In this document: piece by piece, positions 11,715-24,731 of the stretch | How positions within the stretch are numbered: position 1 is the first letter of the stretch | How the letters are laid out: every line of letters begins with the position of its first letter | Assembly (NCBI GenBank): GCA_014905825.1 | Contig: JACGCN010000003.1 | Coordinates: 1,178,001-1,242,000, forward strand | From: Lyophyllum atratum | Lineage: Eukaryota > Basidiomycota > Agaricomycetes > Agaricales > Lyophyllaceae | Reading direction: 5' to 3' | Length of the DNA: 64,000 nucleotides | Notes under the pieces: model-generated | Database searches by the model: none | What the model saw: the letters and a program-made list of their open reading frames with translations, nothing else | What the model was told of the DNA's origin: nothing | Position numbers and translations under genes: made by a program

Positions 11715-14068
11715 GAGTAATCAGCGGATATGCTAAGGCAGTCGTCGGCTGGTCAGAACCAATGTCTGGATCGGGTATATTTCAGAGAGCAGCCTAGTCG
11801 GTCGGCGCCGCGCTAGGATTTGCGTATGTATCTAAAGACCAATCATTGAGCATTCAGATCATGATTGAAATCGTTGGCTCGTAGCTGCAACTAGGCAAGG
11901 AGCCATATTTGACCACAGCCGCCGTCACATGTGTAGCGTCGAGAAGGAAGAGGCAAAAGACTGACCTCGGCAATAATGACGCTTTTCCCCAGTCAACCGT
12001 AGCTTCCTCGTCGTAAAGTGAAATCCGCACCGTGACAGTCGTTTGATAAGAAGGCTTCAAGAAGGATGATGACACCTGGCTTTGACGCCGGACACGGCCA
12101 ACCTCGAGGCGGTACGGCCAACTGAATGGGACGGTCGGTGAGAGCTCTTGGCCGGCTGCAAGCGTCTGGGGGGGCGAGCCGACGAGCTGACACGCGTAGA
12201 GGACAAGGGGGGAGCAGCCGCCACCACTGCTTCAGCTGACTGGTTTGCTTCTCTTTGGGATGGACTGAGAGGAGCCCTGGGATCAGGTACCTCAGTGCAC
12301 CCTGACTTCAGTCTTGGCGACTGTTTCCCTGTTTGGCTGTATGTCGGAAGACGAAATATATCACAGCGAGGATCACACAGGCGACCGTGCTTCTTACATC
12401 GCTTCTCAGCTTATACTTTCTGATACGTGTCAGCACCCCGTCATAGCATCCCTCCTGGACGGCATTTCGCACATTGTACCCTCCCACATGCGCAGCCCCC
12501 ACGGACCACAGAATATTTGTATTTCAAATCATGACGAGGACATGACGTTCCCAGCAACTTGCATCATAACCCAAGTTCCGTCGACAAGGGAAGTAGTGTT
12601 CAGTAATATATCACCACGAGGTCCAACTCCGGAAGGCGATGGTTCTTTCGAGGAGTGACGTGTGCCCCGCCTTCATCTTTGCGCCGCTACTCAGTGACAC
12701 CTGCGACCTCCCCGGATGCATAGAGGTCGCCTGGTATGGCGTAAAAGGTGTGCACTCCTCATATAGGATAGTGGCCATGGCGGTCGCGGTTGTGGCATTC
12801 GCTCACTGGTTCGCAGCAACTTGTTCCCCATCTGTTGCAGCTGACCCAGGGAGCCGAAGAAGGTGATGTCCAGACGGCAAACAACACCCAATCAGCTGGT
12901 AAATGTGCAACTGGAAGGTTTCCTTTGGGAGCTGTCTCTGACATCACAGCCTGTTACGCGACGATCACGTGTAGACTGGGACTGTAGACTGGGACTGGGT
13001 TTGCCCGGGACACGACGCGTTTTGGGCGCCAACGTGCATGAGGCATTCCTTGAAAGCCCAAGTTCGACAAACTAGGCAAGCAGTTTCGAGCGAATCGCGA
13101 GCTGGACCCCGATACCGGTATGTTAAAGGACCCCACGTGACGCACACATAGATTGACGGACCGAGAGTCGGCGGGTTATCGATCCGTGCTAATGGCGAGT
13201 ATGATTATCGGACGGAGGGTAGGCGTAGGGTTAAATCCGGAGACCTCTGATCTTCGGAGGATGGAGTTAGCAAACAGCCTCGGACAGGAAAGATGTATCA
13301 GCTGTCGGGCATCCTGTGAATCGTCGTGGCGTGGTAAGATAAGGATGCGCACATTGCTGTTGATGAAGCCAAGTCTCCGTGATGACAGCCTGGAACTCGT
13401 TTAACAGGCGATGCCTAAGAATAGAAAGATGGAAGGCATCTGCACAAATGAGTGCGATGACTTGGCGATGACTGCGCAAACCCCAGACCTTTGTCAACTG
13501 GGCTTGCCTGAGAAAGAGAAGACTATGCTCCCGACTCTCTCACATGAAGAAACAATTTGATTGGTACGCACATTAAAATGAGCAATTAGACGTCTGACCG
13601 TTGGAGATATTCGGCCCAGGATCTGAGAATAACTCGAAAACGTCAGGACATGTGTATTCCAAGGATACACAGATGCCGACGAAAGAAGGTCAGGCGCTGA
13701 TAGGGGTGGGTTCATCGTAGGCAGTTCGCTCCATGTATATGGGTGACGTTGACGCGCCTAATGATATGAGCACATCGAACCTAATGATAGGTCATGAAAA
13801 CCGTTCGGCCCAAGAACACTGTCAGAGGAAGGGACGAAAACAATGGGTCTTGAGGGGAAAGATTAGGTGTGATATGGTTCTCTCCTGTCGCTCTCGGTCG
13901 AAGTGTCTCCATGTCGGACGAGTCGAGGGGATGAGGAAGGCCGCGTTGTTTTGAGGTGTTGCTCCAAATCGCGCAGCGGACTCATGTGACATGACTCAGA
14001 TGTGGCGGAGTGTGAAACGCATTTTCCCAACTACACCTTGGACCTCAAACAGCAGAACTTCACCGACG
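11715..14068. promoter_or_regulatory. 2.35-kb divergent intergenic region
   Basis: This lies between the divergent kinase (-) and BYE1-like (+) genes and must hold both promoters. Several short open frames occur on both strands, but none has a motif, low-complexity coding bias or joinable exons. A 14-base unit (gtagactgggactg) is repeated in tandem near 12971-12998. I see no tRNA cloverleaf. Confidence 0.45.
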
Positions 14069-17000
14069 ATGAGCACTCGCTCGAGTACCAGAGCGGCCGC
14101 AGCCTCTACATCCAAGGCCGCGTCTACTGCTCCACCCAAGACCGATTCGAAACCCAAGAGCCGTTCACGCAAGGCTGCCCAAACGTTGCAATCGGAATCG
14201 GATCAACGAGAGAAGGAAAATATCAAGGGCAAGACACTCTCCAAGACGCCCTCCAAGACACCTTCCAAGACACCACCGGCGAGGAGATCGTTACGTTCTG
14301 TACTACCTGTGTACTGCACTTGCCAAAAAGGGGATGACGGGACGCCAATGGTGCAATGTGGCGAATGTGAAATTTGGTGCGTTTTACCACGACTCATCAT
14401 ACGCTACCATGCTCATGCTAGTTAATCTAGGCACCATTTTAGTTGTGTTGAGTTGAAGGAGGAGGATGCTGAGGATATCAGTGAGTCTCGCACATTAGCC
14501 CCGTTTCACTCTTTGCTTATCAGTTCTCTCTTTTCAAATAGATGTCTACATTTGTCCTTCCTGTGTTGCAACGACTGGTCGTCGAACTACTAGTGAGTAC
14601 ATTGGGTCTCCTTTCACACGTACCACGATAGTCCTTGTGTCCTCCACGCAAATTGTAGTCGTGGAGAATACATATTTATGTAACTTTCGTCCCGCCTTAT
14701 CGTCGTTTGCCTCGTCTGTCAGTAGTGACATTCGTCCTACCCGTCTCTCTATTTTGAAGACCTGTAGTAAACTGCCCAGTCACCTCAAGCTTCAAGGGTG
14801 CCTATGAGTTGTACCCCGCTTGTTGAGCAACCCTGAGAGGCAGCTTGCTCCGTATGAGTGACAGTATTTGCTACGGCGAACCGATTCATGAATCGCTTAA
14901 TACAACTACCTTACTTTATTCATACTCTTTACCCTCTTTTCACTGTTTCACCGTTGGGGCCTATTATCTTCCCTGCAGTTATCTGACATTTTGCTTTTCT
15001 ATTTTAGTGACATGGGAAGGACCGGAGGCGTTTGAAGGCGGCAGCGATATCGTGCCTGCGTCAGCGGCTGTTCCAAAGAAAAAACCAGCCGCCAAACGAA
15101 TCAGGAGAGATAGCCCTGCAGAGCTTCCGTCCGAATCGGAAGAAGAACCCAGCAGCGAAGATGAGTACGTCGTAGACGACTTGAAAGCGAAGTCGAAAGG
15201 TGTTGGCAAGGTACGTCTCGATTGTAAACCTTTTTCTTGATGTTACCGACCTCCGGTCTCTTTCCAGCGTCAAACACGCCGACTGTCCTTCTCATCAGAA
15301 TCAGACTCAGAAGGCGAGGACGCCAAGCCGCGCCGGCATCGCATTCGCAAGGGCTCCGGTTCCCCTCCCCCAAGCGCTTTAAAGCGCAAAAACCAACATC
15401 CTTCTTCCCATTCACCGCCTCCCAAGAGGAAGAAGTCTGATGCGACACTTCCCACGGACGATCCAACGCGGAAGTATTGTCTAAGCAAATTGGAGGACCT
15501 TTTCCGAGATATATTCTTCAGATATCCTCATGTGCGCGTCGAGAGTCTGAGTGGCGAGACATCTGTAGTCCCGAAGCCGCTGGATGACCTAACAGAAGAG
15601 GAGAAGGCAGCCCTGGTGGATGAGTCCAAACATTTTGCTGATGAGCTTGAAAAATGTGTATTCGACATATATTCTGAACCGGACAAGCTTGGCCAGTCGT
15701 CTGCTGGATCGAAGTACAAGTGCGTGTGCCTTGACATTCTATGCCCCTCCAAACTAACAAATGTGCATTTTCTAGGGATCGTTTCCGCATGCTTCAATTT
15801 AATTTAAGCAAAGTTGACCGCGTCGTCATCCACGAGCGAATATCATCCGCTCAGATAACTCCCAAAGAGATCTCCCTCATGTCTTCCACTGACCTAGCCA
15901 ACGAGGAAACGAAGCAATCGATCAAGATTGCTGAGAAAGAAGCCTTGGAGCATTCCATCCTGACACCGACCACAGTTCCCCGTGCCAAGATCACGCATAA
16001 AGGGCTTGAGGACATTGAGAGCGTCCATGGGGAGAACGATAACCGTCAGGATGACGAGCGTACACTCAGAGAAGAGGAGAGGAGAGAAAGAGAGCGTATG
16101 GCAAGACTGAGAGTACAGACGCGACAACGTACTACTTCAGTCTCGGTTCCACCGGAATCTCCAGTCGTAGCTCAGCAGCCTTGGGGCGGACCTCCACCAG
16201 TTCCTGCACACGCTATGATGCCTGCTGGTGATGTAATCGCGTCACCGCATTCCGCATTTGCGAATGACAGGAGCCCCGTAACACCTTCTTTTGCGCAAAC
16301 CATTCCGGAATCCATGGAACCCGAGTTAAACCTCGCAGATTTCATAAATATGGATGAGGAAATTGCCAATCCCACTGAAGAGCCCTCCAAAACCACGTCT
16401 CCATCACCTCCAACCAGCGAACCCGCCCTTGTCGAAGGCTCTGCACCCGCAGTCCCCACTCAGTCACCTGAGCCATGTCCTGTTTCGCCCACCGGAATCT
16501 CACCCTTCGCACCCAAGTCTGAACAATCACGCTCAGCATCGTTCGATCTGAGTGCACTTTGGAATGCCCCTAGAAGTGAAAACTCCATCACGCCGGCAAC
16601 GCCTCCTGAAGAGAATTTGGCGACGACGTCTTCACCCCAAGTCAGCCCCGTAGACAAGGATATCATCATGGACACTGGTGATCCCGGCGCGGACGATCAG
16701 GATTTCGACATGTTCCTCGAAGAGAAGGATTCAATCGCAACATCTGCCGAAGCACAGCAGGCAGCCCTCGATGCATTACCCCATGTATGGACAGGAAAAG
16801 TATGTTGCCATAATTTACTTTCGCATGACCATTCTCACACAAGTATGTTAGATCAACATGCCTCTAGATTCGACCATCCCGCAAGAGACCCCTGTTGTTG
16901 CCCGCCAGGTGGGGGGCCGGCCGTTGGGGCATGATTCTGCACTCTGGAAAACGTTATTCCCCTCGGAGCTGCTTCGTATTGACGGACGCGTGCCAGTTGA

Positions 17001-18020
17001 AAATTCCAGCCAATTCCTTCTCCAAATGAGAATGAATGGTGCAAAGGAACTTATCGCCGTCGCTTTTTCGCCCGCCTCAGAGTCTAGCGACGCCGGCTTT
17101 AGGATCTTAAGCGACTTCTTAATAGCGAAAGGGTGCGTGCATCATCTATTATGTTATGTTTTTCCTTCGCTGACTTGCCTTCTGGTGTCAGACGTCATGG
17201 TCTTGTTTTCCCTTGGGGAAACCGCCCTAAAGATCACCATCCAGGGCGCGAACTGTACATTATTCCCCTGCTTTCAAGTAATCCATTGCCTGATTACATG
17301 GAACTGTTGGACGACCTGCATCTGCCGAAACTACGGACGGCCAACCTGCTCATTGGGATGTGGATCCTCACAAAGGGGAAACTCGCCCCTCCTCCAGCAC
17401 CAGCGCCACCCGTCATCCCTACATTCCCCCAAATTCCTCAAAATGCGCAGAACCCTCTTCCCAATACATCTATGTCGCCATTCCCTCCAGTTCCTAGTGC
17501 TCCGGCCGCTCCTCCGCTCTCCCACGATCTTGCAGCGGAAGTTGCAACTCTGACCCCAGAACAGATCCAACTAATGATACAAACTCTTACTGCAAACGGC
17601 ACTATCTCTCTTCCTATTTCACCGCCACTGCCACAACACTCCCCACCACCAATGCAAGTGCCCCCGCCTCCCATGATACCCACTCAGCCCCATGTCCCCT
17701 ATCATAATCCGCCCCCAGGCCAGCCATGGGCCAATCAGGGTCGCGGATATGGGGTGTATCATCCACCACCAGCTCATCCCAATCCACCGATGCATCATAA
17801 TCATGCACGGGGTCCTCCACTTTCCTGGGACAGGCCTGCTGAGCCTTTCTCCGGAGCTGGGCGTGATGATCGCGGAGGCCGAGGTTGGCGGGGCGGCCGA
17901 GGCAGAGGGCGCGGTCGCTCAAATGACACGTCTCCAAAGCCCATGGATTCTGGATGGTCTAGGCGACCTCGAAACGATAACAGTGGGCCAGGGCCATCGA
18001 GTCCGAATCGACGATTGTGA
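14069..18020 (+). CDS. bye1: BYE1-like transcription regulator: PHD finger, TFIIS central domain, SPOC domain, 1065 aa
   Basis: This is a nuclear protein of the Bye1 family, which binds RNA polymerase II through a TFIIS-like domain and trimethylated H3K4 through a PHD finger. Exons are 14069-14376, 14431-14480, 14542-14592, 15008-15210, 15268-15719, 15776-16799, 16852-17132 and 17192-18020, totalling 3198 bases in frame. A basic N-terminus with SKTPSKTP repeats leads to the C4HC3 PHD finger (CTC, CGEC, WHHFSC, CPSC) at about 90-140. The TFIIS central region follows (KYCLSKLEDLF, then RFRMLQFNLSK) with a charged helix. The SPOC domain begins at WTGKINMPL, in the last three exons. The tail is Pro-rich and ends in an RGG-type segment. 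I chose ATG 14069, although an in-frame ATG exists at 13991. The third intron, 415 bases, is unusually long, so an extra exon there is possible. Confidence 0.9.
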
Positions 18021-18190
18021 TAGCAGACTGAAGCTTTGGATGGTTCTTGTTTCTTATTTCTTATGTTATTAATCGAAATTTGTACTTTTGTGGCCCTTAT
18101 TCCGAATAGCATGTAATGGCAACTTAGACACTGGCCCGCTCAAAAACAATATATATGATGTACAAGTCCGTCCTAGATAATAGTACCACT

Positions 18191-19795
18191 CTAGTCCCGA
18201 ATTTGAACTTTGATAGCACCTTGCGACGGATCGGCAGCAACATGGAACGCCGAAACAGCATCCTCCAGCGAGAACCTATGAGTGACGAGAGGTTTGATAT
18301 CAATCAATCCCCCAGCAACGAGGCGGATGGCCTTTGGATACTGCAGGACGGGTGATTTCAGCCATGAGCAAGCTCCAGTACCCGTTCTGGAGACATACCT
18401 GGTTCGCATAGCGATATTGGAAGCTGACATCTATCTCGTTGGCGCTAAGATGCATGAAAGGGAACTAAGAAGAACCATTCAGCTAAGCAAGGGTGCAGCG
18501 TGAGATGGTGTTCCTTACCACTTGTTCGTTTTTCCCTACGCCAATGATGAAGACTTTACCACCAAATTGCATGGACTAGAACGAGCAGCACTCAAAAGTG
18601 ATTCAAACACAACCAGTCAGAGAGAACGCACAAAAACCGCTGTGTGAACACTGCTCTCAACACCAGTGCACTCTAGAGCAACTTTCAAGGGCACCCCAGC
18701 AGCAGCCTTCACCTGCTCCGCTTGCTCCTTCGCAGTGGAACCCCGCTGAATCAAAACGGCGCGGACACCAGGTACAAGTTTCTTCGCAAAGTCTAGTCGG
18801 CTTTGGAACAAATCTGTGATCACGATGGGCTCCGCGCCAGCAGCTCTTGCAGACAACAAGGAGATGAGTCCGATAGGCCCAGCACCACTGAGAGCAAGGA
18901 TCAATAAACGGGACTCGATGGTATGATCGATAGTGGCGTTACCAAACAAGAAGGGGGTCACCAAGACGTAGCCCAGACCGTTCAATGCCGGCCAAAGCTA
19001 CGGCAAGGGGTTCGCAGAGAGCGCCCTCTTCGAAAGAGACTTCGTCAGGGAGACGATGAAGCCACTGTGCGGGATGCAGATGCCATCTAGTCAGAGTTCC
19101 TGAACGCGCGATATTAGTAAATACACAAGCAAGATGGAGATATCGACTTGCCGTGGAAGGGCGGGGTTGAGAAGAAGACGACGTCCGGGCATGCGTTGTA
19201 CCTCCCGATGCGGCATGCGTCGCAGGTTGGCTGCGAACAGGGCACACCTGCTTCGATTGCAACGCGGTCACCTGTTGAGCAACAAATGAGGAGTGGGCCA
19301 AGCAAACGATGGACGATCGCCTTACCGACTTTCCACTGTGTAACGCCTTCGCCGACTTCAATGACCTCCCCAGCAGATTCATGGCCAGATCCACACTTCG
19401 AGCACGGTATCAATACGTGCATCCCCAACAAGGATGAAACTTTACCTCGTCAGTAACCACCATAGAGTCGCCGATCCGTCCATGTTGCCAGAAATGGACG
19501 TCACTCCTGTTAATTTTCGAGGACCTCATCAGACCTCTGCCCCTCATCTAAGCCAGGGTGTTACTCACCCACATATGCCAGTTGCACGTACATGGACTAG
19601 AACTTGCCCAGGCCCGGGAACCGGCCGAGGTTTCTCTACGAGGTGAATCTCATGCGCAGGATTGTAGAAAGCGGCGATATTGGCATCCTTAGATGGTTTC
19701 TCCCCAGCGGCCAAGATTCTGAATTGGGGATGCTGCAACACTTTGACGGGATCGTAGATCGCTGCGTTGCCGACTCCTGTAGTTATCGAAGACAT
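18191..19795 (-). CDS. Zinc-dependent sorbitol/xylitol dehydrogenase (medium-chain), 387 aa
   Basis: This is a NAD-dependent polyol dehydrogenase of the SORD/XDH/LAD class, which oxidises sorbitol, xylitol or L-arabinitol to the ketose in the cytosol. Nine exons (19569-19795, 19446-19506, 19326-19395, 19152-19271, 18943-19099, 18632-18887, 18519-18575, 18399-18464, 18191-18340) sum to 1164 bases in frame. Catalytic zinc ligands are the Cys of GICGSDVH and the His-Glu of GHESAGEV. The structural-zinc cysteines are in [17 protein letters not shown]. The Rossmann motif is GAGPIGL and the acidic residue of VITD favours NAD over NADP. The fourth intron has a GC donor (CACG|gcaagt). The exact sugar alcohol cannot be read from sequence. 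Genes are convergent with bye1, 170 bases apart. Confidence 0.93.
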
Positions 19796-20032
19796 TGAGG
19801 GTGGGGGAATCGAGGTTGATGATCTGGAATAGGAGGAGACTTCTCAGAATTTGTAGCCCCCATAGTAGTGATCACAAGGAGAGCAGCCGGAACTCCGGAA
19901 TTCGCAGTTACGGGCCTTGTCCGGACCGTCGAGCATCCACGATATCCACCATCTATTACGCTATTTGTTACAATTATACATATCGTCTTCAACTCCTCTG
20001 CCAGAGAAAAGCAAGCGGGGAAAATAGAACAC

Positions 20033-22007
<1,975 letters not shown>

Positions 22008-22599
22008 TGCAGGAAGGCCGAACTATAAAGGAACGGAGCAAGGGAGGATGAGTCCGGTAGATCAGTCAGGGATGCTCTGTAGCACGGAATCAGAGAAACT
22101 TGTGTGAGGTCTTGAAATGACAGGAACGCGTTCATCACCCTCACAATGGTTGCCCAGGCGCCAGCCTTATGTAGTATGTAGGGCAAACATTGAAGTTACG
22201 TTTGCTCGTGACTTGCTTGGGCTCCCTCAAGTGTCCCATATTGCGCATGAGGATGTCTAGCTATTGTATAGACTGTGCAGTACATATTCTCTGGTTACTC
22301 TCTGTGCAGTCGGCGATCGTGTATCACGTCAGTTGTATCGTCTCTAAATACACCTCTCAGGCTCGTACGTCTTCCGTGGACTTGCCCCTGGTATCCAAGA
22401 GGAGTTGATCCCGCGTTCCTATGCAATGTTAACGTTCAATTGAAAGCCTGGGTAGCCGAGGGTAGCCGGCGGAATCTAAAGCCATGGGTGGTTGTTTGGC
22501 AACGCCGCGAGTTACAAACACATCACCACCACCACAATTCCCGTTTCAACTTGAACGACGATATAGCAGCTTCAGCTGCTTCCAGACAGGGTTCTAACC
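22008..22599. promoter_or_regulatory. Divergent promoter region between cbk1 and prp4
   Basis: These 592 bases separate two divergent start codons and must hold both promoters. I see no clear TATA box on either strand. A run encoding only His (catcaccaccaccac) near 22521 is simple sequence in the prp4 5' UTR. Confidence 0.5.
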
Positions 22600-24576
22600 A
22601 TGGCCGAACTCACTTTTGACACGCTAGTCGACGATGCGAGCTATCTCGGTACGGAACGCGCGAGAATGGAGAACAAGGTCATTCTGGACGAACTTGAGCG
22701 CAAAAAGAAGGCTAGGAGCATGGCCGTCCCTACGGATGATAATCGTGTCAAGGCGCGTCTACGAGAAATAGGCGAACCTATAACACTCTTCGGAGAACGT
22801 GTATGTAAACCTGTACTGCCAGAGGAATCAATTTTTATTGGTTTTTTAGGCTGCAGATCGTCGCGATCGTCTCATTTATGTGTTGTCTCAAATTAACGCG
22901 GCTCGTGGAGACGATGCTATGCATGTGGATGAAGAGTCCGTCTCTGAGAGTGATGAGGAGGTGCCTTTTTCTCCCTTTACATTTACATTGCCTGCAGCTA
23001 AATTTGGAACCACAGGAAGAGGAATTCTACTCTCCCGGTTCACTCGAGCTGTTGGAGGCTCGGAGACGGATAGCAGAGTATTCCCTGCCCAGGTTGGATT
23101 TATGCTACCAATAGGTGAAGATTAAGGTGCTTACTACACTCTCTCGCATTTGTTTCTTTGGCAGAGCTCAAAAGCGCGTCGCCCAACAGCGAATAGATAG
23201 CAAAATGGACCTTGGTCGTATCGTCGATATCCGGAAGAAGGTATTCTCTGAAGTCAAGGTGAGTTGTCACATCTTCTTCTCTTCATCGATGTTGTGAACC
23301 TCTCTAGAAATTCGCCAATCTTGGCTCGCAAATTGGTGACGAACGGCCCATATCTCAAGTACGGTTTGCCCCCAATAATGAGATTCTTGCAACTGGAAGT
23401 TGGTCCGGTACAGTCAAATTATGGAATGTTCCTGCCTGCACCCCGATTCGGACATTGCGAGGTCAGCAATGTCTTCTTGTATTAGCTTGTTCCGAATCTT
23501 ATTCTTCTTTACCCAGGACACGAAGATCGTGTAGGAGGAGTAGCATGGCATCCCCAAGCAACTTTGACGCAAGGTGCGAACCTGGTGAATCTTGTGAGCG
23601 GCGGTGGCGAAGGGAACGTGAACTTGTGGTCATTGGATCGGTGCGTGTCTCCCTACCTACTCTATACGCATTTAACTGAGTCTTGCATTCCAAGTGATTC
23701 GCCCATGTCTGTTATGAAAGGTCATCAGGATCGTGTATGTCGCGTGGCTTTCCATCCATCTGGCGATTACGTCGCGAGTGCTAGTTTTGATACCACATGG
23801 CGGCTATGGGATGTCAATACGTCAAAGGAGCTGCTGCTTCAGGAAGGTCATTCGAAGGAGGTCTATTGCGTCGAGTTCCAGAGTGATGGCGCGTTGGTCG
23901 CATCTGGGTTTGTGGTTTTGTTCCTTGGCTGAATGTCATACTTATGATGCCTACCCCAGAGGACTTGACGCTATCGGCCGCGTTTGGGACCTGCGCACGG
24001 GGAGAACCGCTATGGTTCTCGACGGTCACGTCCAAGCTATATTTTCCATTGCGTTTTCACCCAATGGGTTCGGATGATTCTTTGCCATCTCGTGTCAATT
24101 ATCCGCTCACTGCGTTTTTTCCCCATAGGTACCAAATTGCCACTGGTGCAGGCGATGATACAATCCGCATATGGGACATGCGGTCCCTCAAATCATTATA
24201 TACCATCCCTGCACATCTGTCAAATGTCTCTGACGTCCGGTTCTTCCATGCTAATGACCTCTACTTCAAACCTCCACAGCCACCTTCATCGGACGTCGTA
24301 ATGGATGGCACAGATGCTGACAAAACCCATGATTCACCCGAGAATGACAAGACTACTCTGCTAGAGGAGTGGAAATACCGCTCTGGACTCTTCTTTGCAA
24401 GTTCAGGTTACGATGGGCTCGTGAAGCTCTGGAGTGCAGACGATTGGCAGTTGCTGCGAACACTATCAACGGATGCAGGGAAAGTCATGTCGGTGGATAT
24501 ATCGAGCGACGGTAACCTCCTCGCCTCTGGTACATACAATCGTAATTTCCAGCTCTTTGCCCCCGAGGATGTATAG
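22600..24576 (+). CDS. prp4: U4/U6 snRNP component Prp4 (PRPF4), 515 aa
   Basis: This is a core spliceosomal WD40 protein of the U4/U6 di-snRNP, acting in the nucleus with Prp3. Nine exons (22600-22800, 22850-22960, 22998-23092, 23165-23258, 23308-23461, 23517-23640, 23695-23907, 23960-24067, 24129-24576) sum to 1548 bases in frame. The N-terminal splicing-factor motif reads [15 protein letters not shown] and is followed by an acidic linker and a basic helix ([10 protein letters not shown]). Seven WD repeats follow, with clear WD or WN ends at KLWNV, NLWSL, RLWDV, RVWDL, RIWDM and KLWSA. An acidic insertion of about 40 residues sits between repeats five and six. The second intron is only 37 bases. 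Confidence 0.93.
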
Positions 24577-24731
24577 CTATGTGGTCGTAACGTAACCAAG
24601 AGATATTAAATTATAAAAATTGCGAGGCATGTTACAAGTGCATACGGACGATGGAGGAGGTCGATAGTCTGTTTAGCACATGGGTGTAGAGAACGAGAAT
24701 GATATCACAAAGAGATGTCCGACAGGTTCTA

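Noticed and set aside
13200..13260. gggttaaatccgg, a possible tRNA B box
   Set aside because: The T-loop consensus is incomplete and no cloverleaf fits.
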